Shown: piece by piece, positions 1 to 8,123 of the stretch
How positions within the stretch are numbered: position 1 is the first letter of the stretch
Layout of the letters: each line of letters starts with the position of its first letter
NCBI GenBank assembly: GCA_031258755.1
Contig: JAIRMK010000071.1
Span: forward strand, 1-28,261
Direction of reading: 5' to 3'
Source of the DNA: Prevotellaceae bacterium
GTDB taxonomy: Bacteria > Bacteroidota > Bacteroidia > Bacteroidales > UBA932
Length of the DNA stretch: 28,261 bases
Position numbers and translations under genes: made by a program
The notes under the pieces: model-generated
Told to the model about the DNA's origin: nothing
The model's database searches: none
What the model saw: only the letters and a program-made list of their open reading frames with translations

Positions 1-63
1 TGTGCTGTGCTGTGCTGTGCTGTGCTGTGCTGTGCTGTGCTGTGCTGTGCTGTGCTGTGCTGT
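1..63. repeat. Pentanucleotide microsatellite (TGTGC)n, at least 12 copies
   Basis: The window opens with twelve perfect TGTGC copies followed by TGT. The array runs into the window edge, so the true copy number is unknown. Read on the minus strand it is (GCACA)n. It begins about 5 nt downstream of a leftward -7 box (68-75), so it would lie in the leader or early coding part of a gene outside the window. Five is not a multiple of three, so a copy-number change inside coding sequence would shift the frame. Confidence 0.97.
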
Positions 64-67
64 TAAA

Positions 68-98
68 CAAAGATAGCGCTTTTTCCCTTGCGCCGCAA
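68..98 (-). promoter_or_regulatory. Leftward Bacteroidota-type promoter candidate next to the microsatellite
   Basis: On the minus strand an exact -7 element TATCTTTG (complement of 68-75) lies 20 nt downstream of a TTG (complement of 96-98). This matches the TTTG / 19-21 nt / TAnnTTTG pattern of Bacteroidota, except that the -33 box reads CTTG. Transcription would start near position 61 and run directly into the TGTGC repeat. The gene served is outside the window. Confidence 0.5.
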
Positions 99-101
99 GG
101 G
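85..101. promoter_or_regulatory. 17-bp perfect palindrome overlapping a -33 box
   Basis: CCCTTGCGCCGCAAGGG has two 8-bp arms around one central base. It covers the -33 region (96-98) of the leftward promoter candidate, where a repressor or activator site would be expected. It has no T-run at the right place on either strand, so it is a poor terminator. The operator role is inferred. Confidence 0.45.
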
Positions 102-161
102 TTGTCACAGGTTTTTATCAAGAAGTTATGCACAAAAGATTTCAAAATTCCAAGATTTAAT

Positions 162-189
162 CACTAACCATTAACCATTAATCATTAAT
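162..189. repeat. Heptamer-period tract A (4 units)
   Basis: Four consecutive 7-bp units CACTAAC, CATTAAC, CATTAAT, CATTAAT. This is one of several degenerate 7-bp-period tracts in this window. It lies about 70 bp downstream of the ispE stop and immediately downstream of a leftward promoter candidate. Confidence 0.85.
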
Positions 190-195
190 CAGATG

Positions 196-226
196 CAAAG
201 GTAAAAATTATTTTGGAACAAACAAA
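196..226 (-). promoter_or_regulatory. Leftward Bacteroidota-type promoter candidate, second
   Basis: On the minus strand TTTG (complement of 223-226), a 19-nt spacer and TACCTTTG (complement of 196-203) give an exact match to the Bacteroidota consensus. It lies just past the ispE stop and would transcribe leftward through heptamer tract A toward the gene outside the window. It could be an upstream promoter for the same gene as the 68-98 candidate. Confidence 0.55.
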
Positions 227-260
227 TTCTTAACCCTTAGTTCTAAGTTCTTAGTTTTAA
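226..260. repeat. Heptamer-period tract B (5 units) over the ispE stop
   Basis: Five consecutive 7-bp units ATTCTTA, ACCCTTA, GTTCTAA, GTTCTTA, GTTTTAA. The last unit contains the ispE stop codon (257-259). The units are imperfect copies of one another but hold a strict 7-bp register. Confidence 0.8.
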
Positions 261-1069
261 AAACCGATGGCAAAAATCACATGACTCATCGTCTTGCGGG
301 CTTCCTGCCCTGTTTTTTCATCGCTGAACAGCCCGAACACCGTAGCGCCGCTGCCGCTCATGGCCGCATATACAGCGCCTTTGTCGTACAGGGCGGCTTT
401 TATGGCGGCCAATTCGGGGCGCCGGGCAAAAACGCCCGCTTCAAAATCATTACACACCTTCCCGCGCCATTCCGTTACCGGCAGGTTTACCAGTGTTTGT
501 AGCGGCTGTGCGGGTTGTTGGGGATGAATGTTTGCGTAGGCTTCGGCGGTGCGCACTTGTATGGGTGGTTTTACCAGCAGGATGTAGTAGCCCGACAGGC
601 AAATGTCCATAGGGTGTAATATTTCGCCGCGTCCCTCCGCCAGCGCGGGTTTTGGTTGAATGAAAAAAGCGCAGTCGCTCCCCAACCGGGCGGCGTAATC
701 CATCAATTGTTGTTCCGGGCATTGCAGCGAGAACAGTTTATTCAGCGCCAACAACGTGTGTGAGGCGTCGGACGAGCCGCCGCCCAGCCCGCTCCCTGTG
801 GGAATGACTTTGTGTAAATGGATGGCTACCGGTGGTAATTTATAATCTTTTTGTAACAGGCGATACGCCTTCATGCAGAGATTGTCGTCTGCTGTGCCTT
901 CAACCGGAAGCCCGGTAAGGTGCAGTGCGGTTTTTTCCGCAGGGATGAACTCCAACACATCGCAAAAGGGGAGCGGGTAAAACAGGGTATTGATATGATG
1001 AAACCCATCCGGACGCCTTGCAATAACTTGCAGCCCGATATTAATTTTTGCATGGGGAAAGAGAACCAC
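257..1069 (-). CDS. ispE: 4-diphosphocytidyl-2-C-methyl-D-erythritol kinase
   Basis: Cytosolic kinase of the non-mevalonate (MEP) isoprenoid pathway; it phosphorylates CDP-methylerythritol with ATP. The 270-residue product has the GHMP-kinase layout: HAKINIGL at 6-13 with the expected catalytic Lys8, the glycine-rich ATP loop GSGLGGGSSDAS at 92-103, LGSDCAFF at 129-136 with the expected catalytic Asp132, and the C-terminal SGSGATVFGL at 238-247. The start is a GTG: no in-frame ATG lies near, and it puts the catalytic Lys at the usual distance from the N-terminus. It starts 6 nt after the nrdJ stop, so the two are probably co-transcribed. The stop codon lies inside a heptamer-period tract. Confidence 0.95.
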   Translation of the reverse strand: MVLFPHAKINIGLQVIARRPDGFHHINTLFYPLPFCDVLEFIPAEKTALHLTGLPVEGTADDNLCMKAYRLLQKDYKLPPVAIHLHKVIPTGSGLGGGSSDASHTLLALNKLFSLQCPEQQLMDYAARLGSDCAFFIQPKPALAEGRGEILHPMDICLSGYYILLVKPPIQVRTAEAYANIHPQQPAQPLQTLVNLPVTEWRGKVCNDFEAGVFARRPELAAIKAALYDKGAVYAAMSGSGATVFGLFSDEKTGQEARKTMSHVIFAIGF

Positions 1070-1075
1070 AGGTTA

Positions 1076-3619
1076 TCATCCTCCGCACTTTGAATACCCG
1101 CAATTCTTGCATATCAGGCAGCCTTCCGCATACGCCAAATCTTCCGAGCCGCAACTGCTGCACTGTTCTCCTTTCGGCGCTTTTGTGCCGTCGGGGATAT
1201 AGCGCTTCAGCGCACGCTCCACGCCGTTTTTCCATGAGTTGATGGCCTCACTGTCGAGTTCCAGTCCGTGTACTAAATTCACCACATCCACAATGGGCAT
1301 ACCGTTGCGCAGCACGCCGGAAATCAATTTCGCATAGTTCCAGTATTCTTTATTGAACATGTGCGAAATGCCGCCCAGCGTATTGGTATAGCCGAATTTA
1401 TCGGTATATTGGAAATCGTAGCGTGATATTTTTTCTTTGTTCTTCACTTTAATAATCGAGCCCATCGTTACGGTTTTCGGGATGGGACGCACGTCCTCAT
1501 CCACAATCCCTGTAAAGATTTCATAGGGGCGGCCCTTATATAAGCCAACAAACGCAATCCATTGCTCGTTGCCGTTTTTAAACCGGATGACTTCGCTGTC
1601 GAGGATTTCAGGCCGTTTTTTCGGCATGGCGTTTTCGTCTTCTTTTTTGTCTTTGTTCGACACCAGCACGCCCGCACGCGAGCCTTCACGATATACCGTA
1701 ATCCCTTTGCAGCCGCTTTCCCACGCTGTTTTATATACCACAGCCACCATTTCCTCGCTGATTTCATTCGGCAAGTTTACGGTTACACTGATGGAGTGGT
1801 CAACCCATTTCTGCATCTTGCCCTGCATTTTCACTTTGGCCACCCAGTCCACATCGGCCGAAGTAGCTTTGTTGTAGGGCGATTTTTCGACCAGCTTGTC
1901 GATTTGTTCATCGCTGTAATGATATACCGCGTCGGCTTTGTGGCCATTCGTTTCGCACCATGTGATAAACTTGTGATGGAACACATTGTATTCTTCCCAG
2001 GCGTCGCCCACTTCATCCACGAATGATATCTTCACATTTTTGTCGTTCGGGTTCACCTTGCGGCGGCGCTTGTACACCGGCAGGAACACCGGCTCGATGC
2101 CCGACGTGGTTTGCGTCATCATGCTGGTGGTGCCGGTGGGCGCAATGGTGAGCATCGAAATGTTGCGCCGGCCGTGACGCGCCATTTCCTCATACAGTTC
2201 TTCATCGACTTTGCGGATGCGTTCAATCATCGGATTTCTTTCTTCCAGTTTTGCATCGAAAATTGGAAATGCCCCGCGTTCTTTGGCCAGCGTAACGGAA
2301 GCGCGATAGGCTTCCAGCGCCAGCGTTTTTTGAATTTCCACGGCGAAGTCAATGGCTTCGTCGGTGCCGTATCGTAGCCCGAGGGCAGCCAGCATGTCGC
2401 CTTCGGCAGTAATGCCAAGGCCGGTGCGACGTCCGCCAATAGCTTTTTCGCGGATTTTTTCCCAGAGTTCGCGCTCTACACGTTTTATATCGGCGCTTTC
2501 GGGGTCCGAGTCGATTTTTACAATGATGGCGTCTATCTTTTCCAGCTCGAGGTCAATCAAGTCATCCATCAGGCGCATGGCTTTGTGCACGTGTTTTTTG
2601 AATAACGCTTTATTGAAAGAGGCTTTGGCCGAAAACGGATTGTCCACATAGCTGTAGAGGTTGATGGCAATCAGGCGGCAACTGTCGTAAGGACACAGGG
2701 GGATTTCCCCGCAAGGGTTTGTGCTTACCGTACGGTATCCTTTATCGGCATAGCAGTCGGGAATAGATTCGCGGATAATTGTGTCCCAGAATAACACGCC
2801 GGGCTCGGCCGAACGCCATGCATTATAAATGATTTTTTTCCACAATTTTTGGGCGTCGACTTCCTTTTTATATTTAGGGTTGGCCGCATCGATGGGGTAT
2901 TGTTGTACGTAAGGCTTTTCATTCAACACACAGCGCATAAAATCGTCGTCGATTTTCACGGATACGTTCGCGCCTGTTACTTTGCCCTGCGACATTTTTG
3001 CATCGATAAAATGTTCGGCGTCGGGATGTTTGATGGAAATGCTGAGCATGAGTGCGCCGCGCCGTCCGTCCTGTGCCACTTCGCGGGTGGAGTTTGAGTA
3101 CCGTTCCATAAACGGCACCACGCCGGTTGACGTTAAAGCGCTGTTCAGCACCGGACTCCCGCCCGGACGAATATGCGACAAGTCGTGCCCCACGCCGCCG
3201 CGCCGTTTCATCAATTGCACTTGCTCTTCATCAATACGCATGATGCCGCCATAGGAATCGGCCTCCTGTTGATAGCCGATTACAAAGCAATTCGATAGCG
3301 AAGCGATTTGTTGTGAATTGCCGATACCTGTCATTGGCCCGCCTTGCGGTACGATATATTTAAAGCCCTTGAGCAGTTCCATGATTTCGCTCACGCTCAT
3401 CGGGTTTTCATACCGCTTTTCAATGCGTTCAAATTCGTTAGCCAACCGCCGGTGCATATCGTCGGGTGTTTTCTCATAAATATTGCCGAACGAATCTTTC
3501 ATGGCATATTTATTCACCCACACGGCAGCGGCTAACTCGTCGCCTTTAAAATAGTTTACACTCGCGGCCACAGCATCATCGTACTCATAAATCTTCACTT
3601 TAATTTCTTTCGAGTTCAT
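1076..3619 (-). CDS. nrdJ: Vitamin B12-dependent (class II) ribonucleotide reductase
   Basis: Reduces ribonucleotides to deoxyribonucleotides using adenosylcobalamin to make the thiyl radical, so it works with or without oxygen. The 847-residue product shows NCFVIG (Cys111) and RRGGVGHDLSHIRPGGSPV (139-157). NPCGEIPL at 301-308 carries Asn301, the expected thiyl Cys303 and Glu305, with Cys314 as the likely redox partner of Cys111. APTGTTSMM is at 493-501. Residues about 660-800 fit the TSCPD-type domain often found in these enzymes. The tail (Cys820, 823, 834, 837, 840, 845) looks like a zinc ribbon plus redox cysteines. No NrdB or NrdG partner is nearby, as expected for class II. It heads a two-gene unit with ispE. 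I found no cobalamin riboswitch and no convincing promoter in the 215 nt upstream. Confidence 0.95.
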   Translation of the reverse strand: MNSKEIKVKIYEYDDAVAASVNYFKGDELAAAVWVNKYAMKDSFGNIYEKTPDDMHRRLANEFERIEKRYENPMSVSEIMELLKGFKYIVPQGGPMTGIGNSQQIASLSNCFVIGYQQEADSYGGIMRIDEEQVQLMKRRGGVGHDLSHIRPGGSPVLNSALTSTGVVPFMERYSNSTREVAQDGRRGALMLSISIKHPDAEHFIDAKMSQGKVTGANVSVKIDDDFMRCVLNEKPYVQQYPIDAANPKYKKEVDAQKLWKKIIYNAWRSAEPGVLFWDTIIRESIPDCYADKGYRTVSTNPCGEIPLCPYDSCRLIAINLYSYVDNPFSAKASFNKALFKKHVHKAMRLMDDLIDLELEKIDAIIVKIDSDPESADIKRVERELWEKIREKAIGGRRTGLGITAEGDMLAALGLRYGTDEAIDFAVEIQKTLALEAYRASVTLAKERGAFPIFDAKLEERNPMIERIRKVDEELYEEMARHGRRNISMLTIAPTGTTSMMTQTTSGIEPVFLPVYKRRRKVNPNDKNVKISFVDEVGDAWEEYNVFHHKFITWCETNGHKADAVYHYSDEQIDKLVEKSPYNKATSADVDWVAKVKMQGKMQKWVDHSISVTVNLPNEISEEMVAVVYKTAWESGCKGITVYREGSRAGVLVSNKDKKEDENAMPKKRPEILDSEVIRFKNGNEQWIAFVGLYKGRPYEIFTGIVDEDVRPIPKTVTMGSIIKVKNKEKISRYDFQYTDKFGYTNTLGGISHMFNKEYWNYAKLISGVLRNGMPIVDVVNLVHGLELDSEAINSWKNGVERALKRYIPDGTKAPKGEQCSSCGSEDLAYAEGCLICKNCGYSKCGG

Positions 3620-3773
3620 TTAGGTCTCTTATTATAATTAATACAAAATATGATTTTCCAAAAAAGGATGGAAAGAGGTTGCAAGTTACATCAAACTTGC
3701 GTGTCTTCTTTCGAAAAAAAAATGTTTTATTAACCGAATAATTAACAACGGACGATAACCGGGTGGAGATAAA
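3620..3773. other. nrdJ leader region with small hairpin
   Basis: AT-rich gap between nrdJ and the terminator of the next gene; no coding sequence. The only structure seen is a 7-bp stem, GCAAGTT (3681-3687) and AACTTGC (3694-3700), with a 6-nt loop, in the presumed nrdJ leader. I see no B12-box or NrdR-box-like palindrome and no full TTTG/TAnnTTTG pair on the minus strand. Confidence 0.5.
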
Positions 3774-3813
3774 GAAAAAATGACTTATCAACATTGTGTT
3801 AATAAGTCATTTT
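3774..3813 (-). terminator. Rho-independent terminator after the SPOR lipoprotein gene
   Basis: Perfect 11-bp stem AAATGACTTAT (3778-3788) / ATAAGTCATTT (3802-3812), extended inside by a mismatch and AACA/TGTT around a 3-nt loop. On the minus strand it is followed by a run of six Ts and lies about 20 nt past the stop codon of the SPOR gene. The plus-strand side also ends in TTTT, so it may work weakly in both directions. Confidence 0.85.
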
Positions 3814-3834
3814 ATGTGGAAAAAGAATTAAATA

Positions 3835-4320
3835 CTAACGGTGTAATCCGAAATTAGAGTCGTAAACCCATACATCCTCAGGGCAATAGCTTGTTGTGCG
3901 CATGAAACTGTTCATGGCATTAAAAGCGGTGTGGATGTCGGAAAAAGATTGGATGGAAACGCATGAAAAACCATTAGCAAAATTCAACACAATAGGAGTG
4001 TGTCCGTTGCTTTCAAGAAGAGACACCATCCGTTCGGCGTTTGACGGCACTTTGAAACATCCGAAGACCACATGATAGCGCTGATTGCGAAGCGCCTCAA
4101 TCCGTTCGGCTTCTTCTTGCTGTCGCCGTTCCTCTTCTAATTGGGCTAATCGTACCTGTTCCGCTTTGGCAATACTGTCTTTGCGTGCATTTTCAACTTT
4201 AATGCGCCGCGCTATTTCAGCTTTAGACGGTTTTCCTAAAATAGCCGTGTTAAACCACTCACAACTGTTCAGTGACAATAACATGCTACAAGATAAAGTG
4301 ATGTAAATTAATTTCTTCAT
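3835..4320 (-). CDS. SPOR-domain lipoprotein
   Basis: Predicted cell-envelope lipoprotein that binds peptidoglycan, probably at denuded glycan strands as SPOR domains do. The 161-residue product starts with a lipoprotein signal ending in LNSC (lipidated Cys20). A charged Glu/Arg/Gln-rich helix at about 34-80 is likely coiled coil. A SPOR-like fold follows at about 81-157 (YHVVFGCF at the start; alternating aromatic strands and two helices). It is a single-gene unit: exact promoter elements lie upstream (4364-4394) and a strong terminator follows. The specific role (division site or general wall binding) cannot be read from the sequence. Confidence 0.85.
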   Translation of the reverse strand: MKKLIYITLSCSMLLSLNSCEWFNTAILGKPSKAEIARRIKVENARKDSIAKAEQVRLAQLEEERRQQEEAERIEALRNQRYHVVFGCFKVPSNAERMVSLLESNGHTPIVLNFANGFSCVSIQSFSDIHTAFNAMNSFMRTTSYCPEDVWVYDSNFGLHR

Positions 4321-4363
4321 ATCGAAGGAGGTTTATTTAATACAATTAATATATTATAAAGGT

Positions 4364-4394
4364 CAAAAGTAGATATTTATTTTAAATATACAAA
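4364..4394 (-). promoter_or_regulatory. Promoter of the SPOR lipoprotein gene
   Basis: On the minus strand TTTG (complement of 4391-4394), a 19-nt spacer and TACTTTTG (complement of 4364-4371) match the Bacteroidota TTTG/TAnnTTTG consensus exactly. The predicted start point is near 4357, giving a leader of about 37 nt. No Shine-Dalgarno sequence precedes the ATG at 4320. Confidence 0.7.
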
Positions 4395-4438
4395 AAAAAA
4401 GCTAAAAAAAATAAAAAAATACGTACCTTCACGCCCGA

Positions 4439-5524
4439 ATGAGAACATATACGACCATTTTAGTGTGTTTGTTCTGTTTGCCGGAGCTGAAGTCGCAAGA
4501 CACTTTAAACCTGCTGTTTATTGGCGACGTGATGGCGCATCAGAAACAAATTGACGCGGCGAAAACCGACAGTGGGTATTTTTTTACATCCTGCTTTGAA
4601 TTTGTAAAGCCCTACCTTGCGGAAGCCGACGTGACGGTTGCCAATCTTGAAGTGACGCTGGCCGGCGAACCATACAGCGGCTATCCCGCGTTCAGCGCTC
4701 CCGATGAATTGGCAACGGCGCTCCAACAGGCGGGTGTGGATGTATTGCTCACCGCCAACAACCATGCGTGCGACAAGGGACGAAAAGGCGTGGAAAGAAC
4801 AATCGGCGTGCTCGACACCTTGCAGTTCATGCATACCGGCACTTTTTACGACAACATTCACCGTAGCCGGACATATCCGTTGCTGCTGAAAAAAAACAAT
4901 ATTACTGTCGGATTGCTTAATTATACGTATGGCACCAATGATATTCCTACGCCCGAGCCTGCGGTGGTCAACCGCATAGATACCGCACAAATGGCCGCTG
5001 ATATCGCCCTTGCCAAAAGTTTGTCGCCCGATATTATTGCGGTGGCTATACACTGGGGCGAGGAATATAAATTATATGCCAACCGCGCACAACGCGCTAT
5101 CGCGGATTTTTTGCTGCGTCAGGGCGTGCGCCTTGTGATTGGCAGTCACCCGCATGTGCTGCAAGGCATGGAGATGAACAGGACGTCCGATACGACGGTG
5201 CAAAGCGCAGTGGTTTATTCGCTGGGCAATTTTATTTCGAACATGACGGCCGTGAATACTGAAATTGGCGTCATGGTGCGCATTCGTTTGATAAAAAAAC
5301 ACGAAACGACGCATATAGATAGAGGCGACTATATTTTTACGTGGGTTTATAAGCCTGAAGAAAATAACATGCGCCGTTTTTATGTCTTGCCTGCCGCTGT
5401 GTATGCCGGCCAGCCCGGATTTTTCGCTCACGAAAAAGAATACCGGCGCATGAAGGCATCGCTTGACGCCATGCGGAAATTATACCGGGAGACAACAACG
5501 GAATTTGTAGAATATATCGAATAA
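4439..5524 (+). CDS. CapA-family metallophosphatase-like protein
   Basis: Member of the CapA/PgsA family (named for poly-gamma-glutamate capsule synthesis; calcineurin-like phosphoesterase fold). The 361-residue product has an N-terminal hydrophobic signal (1-20), then FIGDVMAH (27-34), VANLE (67-71), TANNHACDKG (105-114), AIHWGEEY (203-210), GSHPHV (235-240) and SLGNF (261-265). These are the family's metal/active-site-like motifs. It is predicted to be exported. No other polyglutamate genes (pgsB/pgsC) are nearby, so the capsule role is not supported here; in Bacteroidota such proteins are often of unknown substrate. Its ATG lies 118 bp from the divergent SPOR gene; the best -7 match (TACCTTCA at 4424) is weak. 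It stands 15 nt before purC and probably leads that operon. Confidence 0.88.
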   Translation: MRTYTTILVCLFCLPELKSQDTLNLLFIGDVMAHQKQIDAAKTDSGYFFTSCFEFVKPYLAEADVTVANLEVTLAGEPYSGYPAFSAPDELATALQQAGVDVLLTANNHACDKGRKGVERTIGVLDTLQFMHTGTFYDNIHRSRTYPLLLKKNNITVGLLNYTYGTNDIPTPEPAVVNRIDTAQMAADIALAKSLSPDIIAVAIHWGEEYKLYANRAQRAIADFLLRQGVRLVIGSHPHVLQGMEMNRTSDTTVQSAVVYSLGNFISNMTAVNTEIGVMVRIRLIKKHETTHIDRGDYIFTWVYKPEENNMRRFYVLPAAVYAGQPGFFAHEKEYRRMKASLDAMRKLYRETTTEFVEYIE

Positions 5525-5539
5525 ATACATTAAAAAACA

Positions 5540-6490
5540 ATGAATGCAATAACCGAAACGAATTTTCATTTTACAAGACAAACGGGCAAGTACGTGGGGA
5601 AAGTCCGCGATGTATATACCATTGACAATAAATATTTGGTGATGGTTGCCACCGACCGCATTTCGGCTTTTGATGTGGTGTTGCCGAGAGGTATTCCTTA
5701 CAAAGGACAGGTGTTAAATCAAATTGCCGCACGCTTTCTGGCGGCTACCGCCGATATTGTGCCGAATTGGCGCATTGCCTCGCCCGACCCGGTGGTTACG
5801 GTGGGTTACCGTTGCGAGCCTTTTCCGTTAGAAATGATTGTGCGGGGATATCTCACAGGAAGCGCATGGCGAGCCTACAAAGCCGGTGCACGCGAAATCT
5901 GCGGCGTGAAAATTCCTGAGGGGATGCGCGAACATCAGGCGTTCGAGAAACCGGTTGTTACGCCTACAACAAAGGCGGAGCAAGGGCTGCACGATGAAGA
6001 CATTTCGCGTGATGAAATCATAAAGCGCAGGTTAGTAAGTGAAGCGGATTATGCACAGCTTGAAACGGCTGCGCTGGCGCTGTTTGCACGTGGCACACAG
6101 ATGGCGGCCGAACGCGGATTGATATTGGTGGATACAAAATATGAATTTGGGAAGAAGGACGGAGAAGTATATTTGATTGATGAAATACATACACCCGATT
6201 CGTCGCGCTACTTTTATGCCGACGGCTATGCTTCCCGTTTTGCGAAAGGCGAGCCACAGCGACAGCTGTCGAAAGAATTTGTGCGCGAATGGTTGATGGA
6301 TAACGGATTTAACGGACAGAAAGGGCAACAGGCGCCGGCTATGACCGATGCGGTAGTGGAAGGTATTACCGAGCGTTACATAGAGTTATATGAACATATT
6401 ACCGGAACGAAATTCAACCCTGTTCCATACGCCGACGACACCTGCGAACGTATAGAAACTAATGTACAAAACATGTTGGCACGATTATGA
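5540..6490 (+). CDS. purC: Phosphoribosylaminoimidazole-succinocarboxamide synthase
   Basis: Cytosolic purine-synthesis enzyme joining CAIR and aspartate with ATP to give SAICAR. The 316-residue product is the long form usual in Bacteroidota and eukaryotes rather than the roughly 237-residue E. coli type. Motifs: GKVRDVY (20-26), ATDRISAFD (37-45), MIVRGYLTGSAW (99-110), DTKYEFG (198-204) and DEIHTPDSSR (214-223), which cover ATP and substrate binding. It lies 15 nt after the CapA-like gene and overlaps the next gene by 4 nt (ATGA at 6487-6490), so translational coupling is likely. No purine riboswitch or other pur genes are visible nearby. Confidence 0.96.
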   Translation: MNAITETNFHFTRQTGKYVGKVRDVYTIDNKYLVMVATDRISAFDVVLPRGIPYKGQVLNQIAARFLAATADIVPNWRIASPDPVVTVGYRCEPFPLEMIVRGYLTGSAWRAYKAGAREICGVKIPEGMREHQAFEKPVVTPTTKAEQGLHDEDISRDEIIKRRLVSEADYAQLETAALALFARGTQMAAERGLILVDTKYEFGKKDGEVYLIDEIHTPDSSRYFYADGYASRFAKGEPQRQLSKEFVREWLMDNGFNGQKGQQAPAMTDAVVEGITERYIELYEHITGTKFNPVPYADDTCERIETNVQNMLARL

Positions 6491-8097
6491 AACAGACGAT
6501 TATCATTCTTCTTTTCCTTTGTTTACGCTTCCCATTATGGGGACAACAGGAGCCTGTGCCGGTGGAAACATCTTCGGAACAGGTGCGTATTGGCGGGCAG
6601 GTGTATTACATCCACCCTGTGCTGAAAAAACAAACGCTTTATTCCATTTCACGACATTATGGCGTGAACATTGATGAATTGAAAAAGCACAATCCGCAAT
6701 TGGCAGAGGGCTTAAAAGAAGGCGACCGCTTAAAAATTCCTGTGGTGAACGGACATGTGTTCCCCAGCTACACGCAACCGGTTTCCGCACAACCTGTCGA
6801 AGACAAAACTCCGACGCCTGCTCCGGAACCCGCCGCCGCAACTCCTGTTCCCGCTACCGGTGAAGCGTCGCCGCAGTTACAACAGGATGTGACCACAGCG
6901 CAAACGCCGAACTTGTCGAAATTAACAAGGTGTGCTTCTCTTGAAAATGAACACCATCATGATTGTGCCGCGCAAGTATATGACCCGGAAACGATGACAT
7001 ACCGGGTGGCCTTGTTATTGCCGTTTGATATTATTCCGGCGCTCAATGCAACCCTTGCCGACACGCTCAGGGAACTGACGATTGACCGTCTTCACGCGTC
7101 CGATAATTTTATAGAATTTTATGCGGGCGCACTGCTGGCTGTGGAAGATATGCGGCAAAAAGGATTTTCTTTATACCTTTCGGTGTATGATGTGAAAAAT
7201 CTCGACGACATACTGCACCACGACCAACTGCGCCACGCTGATTTGGCCATTGGCCCTGTATATACGGCTGTGCAACATGATACGACGTCTTTGGAAAAAT
7301 TTCTGTCGTATGCCCGCGAACGACAATTTCATGTGGTGTCGCCGCTTGATCCGAAAGTGGAAAACCTGTTGCCCGGCAACCCTGCGCTTTTTCAGGTGCC
7401 GCCGCCGCTTTGCGCCCAACAGGAAAAGCTGTTGGAAAATATACCGGAAAAAACCGACAGGGTATTGTTGATTTATGAAGACGAAGGAAATGAAGAGGAA
7501 CTTGTAAATGACTATAAAACTTTGCTTGAAGCGAAAACCGACTCGTTGATTATTTTTCACTACAAGGTCGAAAAGGGGCTTGCCGTGCGCGATACGTTGC
7601 TCACGATGCTTCATCCCGAGAAAAGAAACCACATTGTAGTGGCTTCCAACAATGAGGCGCTGGTATCCGATTTCACTTCCAATTTAAGCTACATCCAGTC
7701 GATCCTTAAATACCCGATAACCCTGTATGGACAAGCCCGCTGGCGGAATTTTGAAAATGTGGATTTGTCGTTTTTCCATCACATGAATTTACATCTGGCC
7801 GTTCCGTTTTATGTGGATTATCAGTATGAAAATGTGCGGCAGTTTGTGATGCGCTATCGCTTGCAATTCAATAGAGAGCCGTCGCAGTACGCCTTTCAGG
7901 GGTATGATGTGTTTTTCTACTTTCTCAACGCCCTGCGCACCTATGGCAAGGAATTTGCACCTTGTCTTTCAGACATGCGCCTTAATTTGTTGCAGGGAAA
8001 TTATATTTTTCGCCGGGCTGCATCCGGCGCCGGATATCTGAATATCGGATCGTGTCTGGTACATTATACCCCCGATTTAATCGTAAACAGAAAATAA
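6487..8097 (+). CDS. Exported LysM plus PBP1-fold (ligand-binding) protein
   Basis: The 536-residue product has a signal peptide (1-20). A LysM peptidoglycan-binding domain follows at about 37-86 (YSISRHYGV, then NPQLAEGLKEGDRLKIP), then a Pro/Ala/Thr-rich linker (about 93-140). The C-terminal part (about 171-530) starts YRVALLLPFDI and has the strand-helix rhythm of a type 1 periplasmic-binding fold, including a segment starting RVLLIYEDEGNE. This LysM + PBP1 architecture is a recognised family in Bacteroidota with no settled function; it resembles LpoA-like or receptor-like binding of a ligand at the cell wall. It overlaps purC by 4 nt and is followed by a membrane coiled-coil gene 26 nt on, so the pair may act together in the envelope. 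There is no ABC permease nearby, so a transport role is unlikely. Confidence 0.85.
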   Translation: MKQTIIILLFLCLRFPLWGQQEPVPVETSSEQVRIGGQVYYIHPVLKKQTLYSISRHYGVNIDELKKHNPQLAEGLKEGDRLKIPVVNGHVFPSYTQPVSAQPVEDKTPTPAPEPAAATPVPATGEASPQLQQDVTTAQTPNLSKLTRCASLENEHHHDCAAQVYDPETMTYRVALLLPFDIIPALNATLADTLRELTIDRLHASDNFIEFYAGALLAVEDMRQKGFSLYLSVYDVKNLDDILHHDQLRHADLAIGPVYTAVQHDTTSLEKFLSYARERQFHVVSPLDPKVENLLPGNPALFQVPPPLCAQQEKLLENIPEKTDRVLLIYEDEGNEEELVNDYKTLLEAKTDSLIIFHYKVEKGLAVRDTLLTMLHPEKRNHIVVASNNEALVSDFTSNLSYIQSILKYPITLYGQARWRNFENVDLSFFHHMNLHLAVPFYVDYQYENVRQFVMRYRLQFNREPSQYAFQGYDVFFYFLNALRTYGKEFAPCLSDMRLNLLQGNYIFRRAASGAGYLNIGSCLVHYTPDLIVNRK

Positions 8098-8123
8098 TAT
8101 TATATATTTAAATTTATAAAACG

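Noticed and set aside
1562..2026. Plus-strand 154-residue protein antisense to nrdJ
   Set aside because: It is a Phe/His/Val-rich frame created by codon bias of the well-supported nrdJ gene on the other strand. Similar antisense frames over susC, mutL, prs and priA were dismissed for the same reason.
4324..4332. Strong Shine-Dalgarno sequence AAGGAGGTT
   Set aside because: It is on the plus strand, while the adjacent SPOR gene is on the minus strand, and no plus-strand start codon follows at a proper distance.
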